In this document: one piece after another, positions 26,464 to 34,280 of the stretch
Position numbering within the stretch: the first letter of the stretch is position 1
How the letters are laid out: each line of letters starts with the position of its first letter
Origin: JAAYJR01 sp964611525
GTDB lineage: Bacteria > Bacteroidota > Bacteroidia > Bacteroidales > Prolixibacteraceae
Reading direction: 5' to 3'
Assembly: GCA_964611525.1 (NCBI GenBank)
Contig: CAZTAL010000013.1
Coordinates: 1 to 50,938, forward strand
Length of the DNA stretch: 50,938 nucleotides
Notes under the pieces: model-generated
What the model was told of the DNA's origin: nothing
The model's database searches: none
Seen by the model: only the letters and a program-made list of their open reading frames with translations
Translations under genes and position numbers: made by a program

Positions 26464-27624
26464 ATGAATAGAAAACTTCGAATGGGAATGGTTGGTGGCG
26501 GAACCGATGCATTTATTGGTGCAATCCACCGATTTGCCGCATTAATGGATAACCAGATTGAACTGGTATGCGGCTGTTTTAGTGTGAATCCTGAAATTTC
26601 AAAATCATCAGGCAAACTTTATTATCTTCCTGAGGATCGTGTTTATGGTACTTATCAGGAAATGTTTGAAAAAGAAGCTCAGCTGAAAGAGGGTGAGCGT
26701 ATGGATTTTGTTTCTATTGTAACACCTAACTTTGTCCATTTCGATCCTGCAATGATGGCATTGGAAAATGGTTTTAATGTGGTGATTGACAAGCCAATTA
26801 CCTTTAGTTTTGATGAAGCTATAAAATTAAAGAAAAAACTTGATGAAACCGGATTAACATTGGCTTTAACGCATACTTACTCAGGTTATCCGGCGGTTAA
26901 GCATGCAAAAAAAATGGTATCTGATGGTGTGTTTGGTAAGATTCGTAAAATATATGTTGAATATCCACAGGGCTGGCTTTCTGAAAAAGTGGAGGATGCC
27001 GGTAATGCCCAGGCCTCGTGGCGTACTGATCCTAAACGTTCAGGTAAAGCAGGATGTATGGGAGATATTGGGACTCACGCACATCATCTGGCTGAATATA
27101 TCACGGGACTGAAAGTTATTGAGTTGTGTGCGGATCTGAAAACCTTTGTTCCCAATCGTTTACTTGATGATGATGGCGCTGCATTACTACGTTTTGACAA
27201 TGGTGCCCGGGGGGTATTAATGGCTTCACAGGTTGCTGTTGGAGAAGAGAATGCTTTAAAAATTAGAGTATATGGAGAAAAAGGTGGATTTGAATGGTTT
27301 CAGCAGGAGCCCAATACGTTGATAGTCCGGTGGCTTGATAAGCCAATTCAGGTTATGCGTGTGGGAGCGACCATGGATAGTGATATTGCGGCTTATAATA
27401 CCCGTACACCGGGAGGTCATCCTGAGGGATACCTTGAAGCTTTTGCTAATATCTACCGTAATTTTGCCAAAACCTTGATGGCTAAAATGGATGGTGAACA
27501 ACCTACTCCTGAAATGCTTGATTTTCCTGGAATAGAAGATGGGATACGAGGCATGCAGTTTATTGACACCATTGTAGATGCCGGTTACAATGATGAGGTT
27601 AAATGGGTAAAATTCGGAGAATAG
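26464..27624 (+). CDS. Gfo/Idh/MocA-family oxidoreductase
   Basis: This cytoplasmic NAD(P)-dependent sugar or polyol dehydrogenase of 386 residues has a Rossmann domain (1-130) beginning MGMVGGGTDAFIG and the VIDKP motif, a variant of the family EKP with Asp for Glu. The C-terminal substrate domain contains GDIGTHAHHLAEYI with the expected acid/base Asp and His. No signal peptide. It heads a run of same-strand genes (27656 isomerase, 28688 thioesterase) spaced about 30 bases, so an operon for sugar oxidation and isomerisation is likely. Substrate unknown. Confidence 0.88.
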   Translation: MNRKLRMGMVGGGTDAFIGAIHRFAALMDNQIELVCGCFSVNPEISKSSGKLYYLPEDRVYGTYQEMFEKEAQLKEGERMDFVSIVTPNFVHFDPAMMALENGFNVVIDKPITFSFDEAIKLKKKLDETGLTLALTHTYSGYPAVKHAKKMVSDGVFGKIRKIYVEYPQGWLSEKVEDAGNAQASWRTDPKRSGKAGCMGDIGTHAHHLAEYITGLKVIELCADLKTFVPNRLLDDDGAALLRFDNGARGVLMASQVAVGEENALKIRVYGEKGGFEWFQQEPNTLIVRWLDKPIQVMRVGATMDSDIAAYNTRTPGGHPEGYLEAFANIYRNFAKTLMAKMDGEQPTPEMLDFPGIEDGIRGMQFIDTIVDAGYNDEVKWVKFGE

Positions 27625-27655
27625 AAATTAATTAATAATTTAAAATTATAATATT

Positions 27656-28657
27656 ATGTCCAGACCAGTTACTCTTTTTACCGGACAATGGGCCGATCTT
27701 CCCATTGAAACCATGTGCCGGAAAGCCAGTGAGTTTGGCTATGATGGTCTTGAGCTTTGCACATGGGGTGACCATATGGAAATTGACAAAGCCGACCAGG
27801 CATATTGTGATGAAAGAAAAGCACTTCTTGATAAGTACAATCTTAAATTGTATGTTATATCCAGCCACCTTGTCGGACAATGTGTTTCTGATGATCCAAT
27901 CGATGATCGCCATAAAGGTGTTTTGCCCGATTATATCTGGGGTGATGGTGATCCTGAAGGAGTACGCCGCCGGGCGGCTGAGGAAATCGTAAAAACAGCC
28001 AGAGTTGCAAAGATGTTGGGTCTTGATACCGTAGTTGGATTTACAGGCAGTCCGGTATGGAAAATGTTGTATCCGTTTCCTCCTACTCCTTCAAGTATGA
28101 TTGAAAAAGGCTATAAAGAATTTGCAAAACGATGGATTCCGATTTTGGATGAATTTCAAAAAATTGGGGTAAAATTTGCACTTGAAGCCCATCCTACTGA
28201 AATAGCGTTTGACATCCATAGTGCCTATTTAACTCTTAAAGCCCTTGATAACCATCCGGCTTTTGGTTTTAACTTTGATCCCAGTCATTTTAGTTATCAG
28301 CACGTTGACTATGTAAGGTTTATTTATGAGTTTGCTGACCGTATTTTTCATGTTCATATGAAGGATGCCTATTGGAGCGATAAGCCTGAAAGTATTGGTG
28401 TCTTTGGTGGTCATTCCGAATTTGGTGATAATCGCCGTTATTGGAATTTCCGTAGTCTTGGACACGGGAAGGTCGATTTTGAAAATATTATTCGTGCTTT
28501 AAACGATATTGGTTATAAAGGCCCCCTTTCTGTTGAGTGGGAAGATAGCGGCATGAACCGTGAAGCCGGTGCTACCGAAGCATGCGAATTTGTAAAAAAA
28601 GTAGATTTTGAGCCGTCTGAAGTAGCTTTTGATGATGCTATGCATAAAGATGAGTAA
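27656..28657 (+). CDS. sugar phosphate isomerase/epimerase family protein
   Basis: This cytoplasmic TIM-barrel enzyme of 333 residues belongs to the xylose-isomerase-like superfamily (AP_endonuc_2). Metal-site residues are visible in ALEAHPTEIAFD (Glu), FNFDPSHF (Asp/His), FHVHMKDA (His) and LSVEWEDSG (Glu). It starts 31 bases after the Gfo/Idh/MocA gene and is almost surely co-transcribed; the two probably act on the same sugar. The length and the insert with FGDNRRYWNFRSLGHG are typical of the large subgroup common in Bacteroidota. Substrate not predictable. Confidence 0.87.
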   Translation: MSRPVTLFTGQWADLPIETMCRKASEFGYDGLELCTWGDHMEIDKADQAYCDERKALLDKYNLKLYVISSHLVGQCVSDDPIDDRHKGVLPDYIWGDGDPEGVRRRAAEEIVKTARVAKMLGLDTVVGFTGSPVWKMLYPFPPTPSSMIEKGYKEFAKRWIPILDEFQKIGVKFALEAHPTEIAFDIHSAYLTLKALDNHPAFGFNFDPSHFSYQHVDYVRFIYEFADRIFHVHMKDAYWSDKPESIGVFGGHSEFGDNRRYWNFRSLGHGKVDFENIIRALNDIGYKGPLSVEWEDSGMNREAGATEACEFVKKVDFEPSEVAFDDAMHKDE

Positions 28658-28687
28658 TAAAGCTTCTTACAAGAGTAAATTGGGATT

Positions 28688-29098
28688 ATGGAAGAATTTT
28701 ATTCAAAGTTTAGTAAGAAGTTTGAAGAAGATCAATTTGCTAAAATTTCAGATGTTAAACTATTAGAAGCAGCTCCCGGATATGCAAAGGCAAGTATGAA
28801 GATAAGCAAGAAACACCTCAATGCTGCGGGGGTGGTCCAGGGAGGTGCTATTTTCACCCTTGCTGATTTTACTTTTGCCGTTGCATCTAATACACGGGGT
28901 AAATTAGCACTTGCCATAGATACTGAAATATCTTTTTTTAAATCGGTTGATTCCGGCATCCTGACGGCTATTGCAAAAGAGATTGCCCTGCATAATAGAC
29001 TGGGAACTTATATTGTTGATATAATTAATGATGCCGGCGAGATGATAGCTAATTTTAAAGGAACTGTTTATCGTAAAAATAATTCTTTAGATTATTAA
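28688..29098 (+). CDS. PaaI-type hotdog-fold thioesterase
   Basis: A single hotdog domain of 136 residues with the PaaI/HGG motif region LNAAGVVQGGAIFTLADFTFAVA, where the second Asp/Glu position is Asp in LAD. These enzymes hydrolyse acyl-CoA thioesters. It follows the isomerase by 30 bases. A thioesterase in a sugar cluster is odd, and it may simply share the transcript. No signal peptide. Confidence 0.88.
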   Translation: MEEFYSKFSKKFEEDQFAKISDVKLLEAAPGYAKASMKISKKHLNAAGVVQGGAIFTLADFTFAVASNTRGKLALAIDTEISFFKSVDSGILTAIAKEIALHNRLGTYIVDIINDAGEMIANFKGTVYRKNNSLDY

Positions 29099-29212
29099 TA
29101 AATGGTTATATTATTATGTGTTGTCATATTTACCCAAGTGTATAACATTATGGTCAATTAATTTTTTCTTATATTGAACATCAGTACATATATAAATATT
29201 GATAAATAAAAA

Positions 29213-30526
29213 ATGTCAAACCGAAGAGTATTTATTAAAAAATCAGCCATGGCTACTGCTGGAGTTGGTATAGCTGCTTCAATGCCAATGGCAGTAAATT
29301 CATGTATCGGATCCAACGAAAAATTAGTATGTGGCCTTATTGGTGCCAGAGGAATGGGGAATTCTGATTTAAAGGCATTTTTGCGTCAACCAAATACGGA
29401 ATGTGCTGCTATTTGTGATGTCGATGAAAATATTTTGAATCAGCGAATAGCAGATACTGAGAAAATTCAGGGTAAAAAACCTAAGGGATTTAAGGATTTT
29501 CGAAAATTACTTGAAGAACCGGGTATCGATGTTATAATAATAGGCACACCCGACCATTGGCATTGTATGCCTTTTGTATATGCAGCCCAGGAAGGTAAAA
29601 ATATTTATTGTGAAAAGCCTCTGGCTAATTACATTGAGGAAATAAATATTATGGAGCGTGCTGTTAAGAGATACGGTAATGTTGTCCAGATAGGACAATG
29701 GCAACGAAGTGACAAACATTGGCAGGATGCTATTGAATTTGTCCATTCCGGTAAATTAGGATTAATTCGTACTGTTCGTACCTGGTCTTACCAGGGATGG
29801 ATGAAATCTGTACCTGTTGTGCCAGATAGTGATCCTCCTGCGGGAGTGGATTATGATTTTTGGCTTGGGCCTGCAACCAAGAGGCCCTTTAATAAAAATC
29901 GTTTTCATTTTAATTTTCGTTGGTTCTGGGATTATGCAGGGGGTATGATGACTGACTGGGGAGTTCATATAATAGATTATGGTCTGTTTGGAATGAAAGC
30001 TAAAGTTCCCCAATCGGTAATGTCTATGGGGGGTAAATTTGCCTATCCGCAGGATGCATGTGAAACTCCCGATACTCAGCAGGTATTGTATGAATTTGAT
30101 GGTCATACTATGCTTTGGGATCATGGAATAGGAATTGACGGTGGATATTATGGACGGTCACATGGAGTTGGTTTTGTGGGAAATAACGGAACCCTCGTTG
30201 TTGATAGAACAGGCTGGGAGGTTATTCCTGAAGGGGCGGATAAGCCTGCAATGGAACGTGTTGATTTAATTAAAGGCGATGGTCAGGGATTAAATAATCA
30301 TATGAAAAATTTTATTGATTGCATAAAAGATAAGGATAAAATACCCAATACTCATATAGGAATTGCAGCTAACACCGCAAGAGTCTGTCATCTGGGTAAT
30401 ATAGCTTTCAAAACAGGTAGGCGTTTATACTGGGATGCAGATAAAAATGAATTCACCGGCGATGAGGAAGCAAATAGCTATCTTGTTCCAGGTTACCGTT
30501 CTCCATGGAGGCTTCCTGAAGTTTAG
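29213..30526 (+). CDS. exported Gfo/Idh/MocA-family oxidoreductase
   Basis: This 437-residue oxidoreductase has a Tat-type signal (SNRRVFIKKSAMATAGVGIAA) followed by a possible lipobox Cys (AVNSC). It should therefore be exported folded with its bound nucleotide, like other periplasmic members. The Rossmann domain has LIGARGMGNSD in place of a canonical GxGxxG, then YCEKPLA (the EKP motif). The substrate domain includes MMTDWGVHIIDYG. It ends with YLVPGYRSPWRLPEV. Together with the exported isomerase at 25373-26296 it suggests a periplasmic branch of the same sugar route. Substrate unknown. Confidence 0.87.
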   Translation: MSNRRVFIKKSAMATAGVGIAASMPMAVNSCIGSNEKLVCGLIGARGMGNSDLKAFLRQPNTECAAICDVDENILNQRIADTEKIQGKKPKGFKDFRKLLEEPGIDVIIIGTPDHWHCMPFVYAAQEGKNIYCEKPLANYIEEINIMERAVKRYGNVVQIGQWQRSDKHWQDAIEFVHSGKLGLIRTVRTWSYQGWMKSVPVVPDSDPPAGVDYDFWLGPATKRPFNKNRFHFNFRWFWDYAGGMMTDWGVHIIDYGLFGMKAKVPQSVMSMGGKFAYPQDACETPDTQQVLYEFDGHTMLWDHGIGIDGGYYGRSHGVGFVGNNGTLVVDRTGWEVIPEGADKPAMERVDLIKGDGQGLNNHMKNFIDCIKDKDKIPNTHIGIAANTARVCHLGNIAFKTGRRLYWDADKNEFTGDEEANSYLVPGYRSPWRLPEV

Positions 30527-30573
30527 TTTTCAGAAAGATATTTTTGCAAAAGGATTGGGCAATGTTGTGTTCC

Positions 30574-30581
30574 TATTTTTG
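30574..30581 (+). promoter_or_regulatory. candidate -7 element TATTTTTG
   Basis: It matches TAnnTTTG, with ATTGGG 17 bases upstream as a possible -33. A second TATTTTTG lies at 30539-30546. Either could drive the lipoprotein gene at 30765 with a leader of about 170 bases. Weak without mapping. Confidence 0.3.
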
Positions 30582-30764
30582 ATTTAATGTTCATCAGATT
30601 GATCAGAAAATTGGTATATAATGGTGTATAGTGAATTTTTGGCTGACAGAGTGCGCAACTCATTAATAAATGGGTAAACCGGTGCCTAAAGTTTAACCCT
30701 CGGGCAAAATCGGGTAACAGGAATGCGAGGTAAGCATCCTTTTATCATTTTAATAATGATAATT

Positions 30765-31457
30765 ATGAGAAAGTTAGTATTAATATGTGGAATATTTTTA
30801 ATTCTGTATTCTTGTAAAAATAATGACAGGGGAGATACTGAACCCATGGAATTTGTTTGGGAATTTTCGACTGATCCTGAAGGGTGGACAGCAGATTTTG
30901 CAGATTACCCTGTTGGTGAAGAGGATAGATATGAGCTTCAATTTGAATATTCAACCCTTCCTGAACCGCTGGAAGAAACAGAAGGGGGGTTAAAATTATC
31001 GGGCAGTAATCTTAGCGACGACCTTTTTATGTTTATAAAGAAAGAAATCTGTGGATTAGAGCCAAATTCCTCATATAATATTAATTTTACTATAGAATTT
31101 GCGTCTGATGTGCCTGACGGACTAGCAGGTATAGGCGGAAGTCCGGGAGAGTCTGTATATATTAAATCTGGTGCAACGCAGATAGAACCTGATAAAATAA
31201 TAGATGATGATGACTATTATCGAATGAACATAGATAAATCCAATCAAAGCTCAGGTGGCGATGATATGCTTGTAATTGGCGATTTTTCCAATGACACGGA
31301 TAATGAAATATTCACACTCAAAACCGTGTCGAACGGTTTGCCTTTCAATGTATCAACTGATTCAACAGGGATTCTTTGGATTATTGTTGGCACCGATTCA
31401 GGATTTGAGGGTAAAACCACTATATATTATAATTCTGTTAAAGCAGAATTTTACTAA
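30765..31457 (+). CDS. lipoprotein of unknown function
   Basis: About 230 residues. MRKLVLICGIFLILYSCKNN is a lipoprotein signal with Cys at residue 17. An in-frame ATG at 30723 would put 14 extra residues ahead of the signal peptide, so 30765 is the better start. The mature protein is acidic, begins with a W-x-FSTDPEGW-like segment, and has a beta-rich profile with GIGGSPGESVY and TTIYYNSVK near the end, reminiscent of carbohydrate-binding sandwiches. I do not recognise a named family. It is probably surface or periplasmic. Confidence 0.6.
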   Translation: MRKLVLICGIFLILYSCKNNDRGDTEPMEFVWEFSTDPEGWTADFADYPVGEEDRYELQFEYSTLPEPLEETEGGLKLSGSNLSDDLFMFIKKEICGLEPNSSYNINFTIEFASDVPDGLAGIGGSPGESVYIKSGATQIEPDKIIDDDDYYRMNIDKSNQSSGGDDMLVIGDFSNDTDNEIFTLKTVSNGLPFNVSTDSTGILWIIVGTDSGFEGKTTIYYNSVKAEFY

Positions 31458-31463
31458 TATTAC

Positions 31464-31474
31464 GTCAAATTGAC
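31464..31474. repeat. short inverted repeat after the lipoprotein gene
   Basis: GTCAA-a-TTGAC forms a perfect short dyad, followed by TATTC/GAATA arms (31478-31492). They may help terminate the lipoprotein transcript. The following 200 bases to 31697 hold nothing else I can identify. Confidence 0.25.
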
Positions 31475-31697
31475 AATATTCTAAAAGAATAAAGTTATTC
31501 TGTAAATGCAGAAATTATTTTTTTAATTATCTTAATGAGCTATTTTAATAAAAGGCAGTATCCATCCTGAAAAAACGGGTGATTCTAATAAGTCCCTGTT
31601 CATTATAATCCTTTAAGGGGGCAAATGTAGCAATATAACTGTTGTGCCTTAGGGGATTTTGCCTGTTAAATATGTGGGTAAAGATTTTATATTATCC

Positions 31698-31874
31698 TCA
31701 CAGTCCGAAAAGTATTTCGACACCCCAGAAGATGCCAAAAATAATTATAACTCCTGCTATTGCCCCTGCCGCGAGAGACAAGAGTAAATTCACCGGAAGC
31801 TTTTGCTTCTCATCGGTGGTGTTTGTTTTAATAATGATCTGATTCTGGTTGTTTCTTGTTTCCATTGTTTTCAT
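31698..31874 (-). CDS. 58-residue single-helix membrane protein
   Basis: This is a short frame on the minus strand. It begins MKTMETRNNQNQIIIKTN, continues DEKQKLPVNLLLSL, then has one hydrophobic helix of about 22 residues (AAGAIAGVIIIFGIFWGVEIL), and ends FGL. The polar, Asn/Lys/Thr-rich head and Gly-rich helix are protein-like, and it is the only good frame in a 680-base gap. A TATATTTG element on the same strand at 32018-32011 could drive it. I do not recognise the family. An alternative ATG is at 31865. Confidence 0.55.
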   Translation of the reverse strand: MKTMETRNNQNQIIIKTNTTDEKQKLPVNLLLSLAAGAIAGVIIIFGIFWGVEILFGL

Positions 31875-32010
31875 TGTTTTCTGTTTCTTAAAGTTTATTA
31901 AGCCTTATTATTTGTCATCAGGACTAAAATGTTTTCTAGTTTGTTTGTCCTAATAATATTAAATGTTTTCTGCTTTATTTTTTTTAAAGGCTTATATCTA
32001 TAAATTTTTG

Positions 32011-32018
32011 CAAATATA
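32011..32018 (-). promoter_or_regulatory. candidate -7 element TATATTTG
   Basis: It matches TAnnTTTG on the minus strand, about 137 bases before the small membrane protein start. No clear -33 is visible, so this is tentative. Confidence 0.3.
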
Positions 32019-32143
32019 TTTTTAAAATAATTACTAATTAATTTTTAATAATAGAAATGATTACTGTTAAATTACTATTAAAGTATTATCGAGGTATTGG
32101 AAATCAGGGAAATATGAGATTACTGATTATGTAATAGTGAAGT

Positions 32144-33163
32144 TTATATGGCGGATTCAAATTGTTTTAGAAAGCGGATATCATTTTCGAAGAAATGTCT
32201 TATATCTTTAATGCCATAAAGAAGCATAGCAATGCGTTCAATACCCAGACCGAATGCAAAGCCTGTATATTTTTCAGTGTCAATTTTACAGGCTTCCAGC
32301 ACATTAGGATCAACCATTCCGCATCCCAATATTTCCAGCCAACCAGTATATTTGCATACGTTACAACCTTTTCCACCACAGATTGAGCAACTGACATCCA
32401 TCTCAGCACTGGGTTCTGTAAAAGGAAAATATGATGGACGCAGCCTGATACAGGTTTCTTCTCCGAAGAGTTCTTTTGCAAAATAAAGCAGTGTTTGTTT
32501 AAGATCGGCGAATGACACATTTACATCAACATACAAACCTTCTACCTGGTGAAAAATGCAATGAGACCGGGCTGAAATAGCTTCATTACGAAAAACTCTT
32601 CCGGGGAAGATAGCACGTATGGGCGGACGGGTTTTTTCCATCACCCTTATTTGTACACTTGAGGTATGTGTCCGCAATAAAACATCAGGATCCTTTTCAA
32701 TAAAAAAAGTATCCTGCATATCCCTCGCAGGGTGTTCAAAGGGGAAGTTCAGCGCAGAAAATACGTGCCAGTCGTCCTCAATTTCAGGCCCCTCAGCGAT
32801 TGTGAACCCCAATCGGCTAAAGATATTTATAATTTTATTTTTAACGAGCGCCAGTGGATGACGTGATCCGAGCTCTATGGGTTCGCCTGGCATGGTAAGA
32901 TCCACTCCCGATTCAGCAGTTCTTTGTACTTTAAAGGAGTCGCGTAGATTATTTATCTTTTCAGTTGCCTGGTTTTTAAGTTCGTTTATTGCTTTTCCTA
33001 CTTCCTTTTTCTGATTGGAGGGGACATTTTTAAAATCTGCGAAAAGTCTGTTTATGATGCCTTTTTTACTGATATATTTTATTCTCATCTCTTCAACTTC
33101 CTCAAGCGAAGTAGCTGACAAATTTTCAATTTCCTGTTTTATAAGTTTTATTTTATTTAACAT
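32144..33163 (-). CDS. pheS: phenylalanyl-tRNA synthetase alpha subunit
   Basis: Class II synthetase subunit that charges tRNA-Phe with PheT, which is not in this window. An N-terminal coiled coil (about 1-80) precedes the catalytic core. Motif 2 is FRNEAISARSHCIFHQVEG and motif 3 is FGLGIERIAMLLYG. A CSICGGKGCNVC cysteine cluster, as in many bacterial PheS, lies between them. The frame extends upstream to an ATG at 33205, but homologues start with a short ML-x-KI, which matches the ATG at 33163 (about 339 residues). A terminator-like hairpin directly upstream suggests attenuation. Confidence 0.95.
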   Translation of the reverse strand: MLNKIKLIKQEIENLSATSLEEVEEMRIKYISKKGIINRLFADFKNVPSNQKKEVGKAINELKNQATEKINNLRDSFKVQRTAESGVDLTMPGEPIELGSRHPLALVKNKIINIFSRLGFTIAEGPEIEDDWHVFSALNFPFEHPARDMQDTFFIEKDPDVLLRTHTSSVQIRVMEKTRPPIRAIFPGRVFRNEAISARSHCIFHQVEGLYVDVNVSFADLKQTLLYFAKELFGEETCIRLRPSYFPFTEPSAEMDVSCSICGGKGCNVCKYTGWLEILGCGMVDPNVLEACKIDTEKYTGFAFGLGIERIAMLLYGIKDIRHFFENDIRFLKQFESAI

Positions 33164-33204
33164 TTTCAGCCTGTTTAATACAATTGACAAAGATAATGAT
33201 TCCA

Positions 33205-33236
33205 TTTAAAAAAGCGGCATCTTGGTAAAAGACGCC
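33205..33236 (-). terminator. Rho-independent hairpin in the pheS leader (candidate attenuator)
   Basis: The minus-strand arms GCGGCGTCTT and AAGATGCCGC pair at 9 of 10 positions around a 5-base loop, then run into six T. It ends about 40 bases before the pheS ATG and lies about 100 bases downstream of the likely start of transcription. As a terminator of mtnP it would be far (about 160 bases) from that stop, so an attenuator of pheS is at least as likely. Confidence 0.6.
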
Positions 33237-33249
33237 GCGGGAATTAAAA

Positions 33250-33270
33250 GCCATATTGCATATATGGCTG
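33250..33270 (-). promoter_or_regulatory. hairpin upstream of the pheS attenuator
   Basis: AGCCATAT and ATATGGCT form a perfect 8-bp stem with a 5-base loop, 13 bases before the terminator hairpin. It could act as a pause hairpin. I could not show base pairing that would exclude the terminator. Confidence 0.4.
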
Positions 33271-33283
33271 GATTTATATAGTA

Positions 33284-33304
33284 CTAACTGAATGGTCTGA
33301 ACAT
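33284..33304 (-). CDS. candidate pheS leader peptide MFRPFS
   Basis: A six-codon frame (ATG, TTC, AGA, CCA, TTC, AGT, then TAG) in the pheS leader; two of six codons are Phe. It lies between the likely promoter and the two hairpins, the position expected of a leader peptide in ribosome-mediated attenuation. So short a frame can arise by chance. Confidence 0.3.
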   Translation of the reverse strand: MFRPFS

Positions 33305-33341
33305 GTTATATTATTTATATTTTAATGTACAAATAATATGC

Positions 33342-33349
33342 CAAAGATA
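33342..33349 (-). promoter_or_regulatory. pheS promoter -7 element TATCTTTG
   Basis: It matches TAnnTTTG on the minus strand and predicts transcription starting near 33335, about 170 bases before the pheS ATG. This leaves room for a structured leader. No strong -33 is seen. Confidence 0.45.
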
Positions 33350-33394
33350 TTAACAGGTTGATTTGTATTTATATAAATACGTTATTCCTCAGTT

Positions 33395-34144
33395 CTACTT
33401 AAATTCAGAGATAGTATGTCGTAACAGTTGTATTACATTTTTAACATTATTATTAAAAACTGTAAGAACCTCCTCCCATGAAACCGGCTTTTCATCCGTT
33501 TTCCAGCAATCATAATCAGTACTTAAAGCTATTGCAGCATAGGGTATGCCAAGTTCATTAGCGAGGATACATTCAGGAGAAGTTGACATGTTTATAACAT
33601 CTGCTCCCCATGAGCGGAACATATATGATTCAGCCCGTGTAGAAAATCGGGGCCCTTCTATTGTAATAACTGTTCCGGAAGAATGAAATCGAAGTCCCAT
33701 TTTTTCAGCATTAGCAATAATAATTTTTCTCATTGCCTCGTTAAATGGTGTTGCCATAGGGCAGTGTTTAATGTCCCCTCCTTCAAATTTTTCGTAGAAA
33801 GTAATGTTTCTGTGACGAGTGAAATCAATAAACTGGTCAAGGATGATCATATCGCCTCTGTTGATATCTTCCTTAAGACTGCCACTAGCTGTTGTTGCTA
33901 GTATATGAGTACATTCCAGCTCACCGATAGCCCATATATTAGCCCGGTTATTTACTTGTGAAGGGGGAATTGAATGGTCTCGTCCATGACGTGAAAGTAT
34001 AGCTACTTCAACACCTTCTATATTCCCTGTTTTAAAACTTGATGAAGGGTATCCAAAGGGTGTTTTAATTTCAATTTCTCCCGGATTATTGATAATAGAA
34101 GGATCTTCCAGTCCTGATCCACCGATAATTGCAATTTTATTCAT
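33395..34144 (-). CDS. mtnP: S-methyl-5'-thioadenosine phosphorylase
   Basis: It phosphorolyses methylthioadenosine to adenine and methylthioribose 1-phosphate, a purine nucleoside phosphorylase class 2 member of 249 residues. Family motifs are visible: IIGGSGLED, LSRHGRDHSIPPSQVNNRAN (phosphate binding), TIEGPRFSTRAE, INMSTSPE and the purine-side STDYDCW. The Asp in STDYDCW is typical of MTAP rather than PNP. Its product is the substrate of MtnA, encoded 136 bases upstream on the same strand. The 47 bases covering its start codon and leader are nearly identical to those of tyrS. Confidence 0.92.
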   Translation of the reverse strand: MNKIAIIGGSGLEDPSIINNPGEIEIKTPFGYPSSSFKTGNIEGVEVAILSRHGRDHSIPPSQVNNRANIWAIGELECTHILATTASGSLKEDINRGDMIILDQFIDFTRHRNITFYEKFEGGDIKHCPMATPFNEAMRKIIIANAEKMGLRFHSSGTVITIEGPRFSTRAESYMFRSWGADVINMSTSPECILANELGIPYAAIALSTDYDCWKTDEKPVSWEEVLTVFNNNVKNVIQLLRHTISEFK

Positions 34145-34188
34145 GTGTTTAAAATTTTATAATTATTTGTAAATAAATTAATTAAAAA
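34142..34188 (-). repeat. 47-bp leader block shared with tyrS (copy 1)
   Basis: The start codon and 44 bases before it match the tyrS leader (41757-41803) at 44 of 47 positions in the same orientation relative to the gene. A T-rich tract and a hairpin lie further upstream in both. Confidence 0.7.
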
Positions 34189-34219
34189 TTTGAGAACGCA
34201 TGGAGCCACTTCGTTCTCA
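34184..34219 (-). terminator. hairpin terminator after mtnA
   Basis: TGAGAACG and CGTTCTCA form a perfect 8-bp stem with a 13-base loop, followed on the minus strand by AATTTTTAA. It lies 60 bases past the mtnA stop and upstream of mtnP, so mtnP may have its own promoter or be reached by partial read-through. Confidence 0.5.
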
Positions 34220-34280
34220 CATAGACTTTTTAAAACATTCACTTTTATGTAATTTTTGTTTAAAAAAGCTCATGTTCGTT

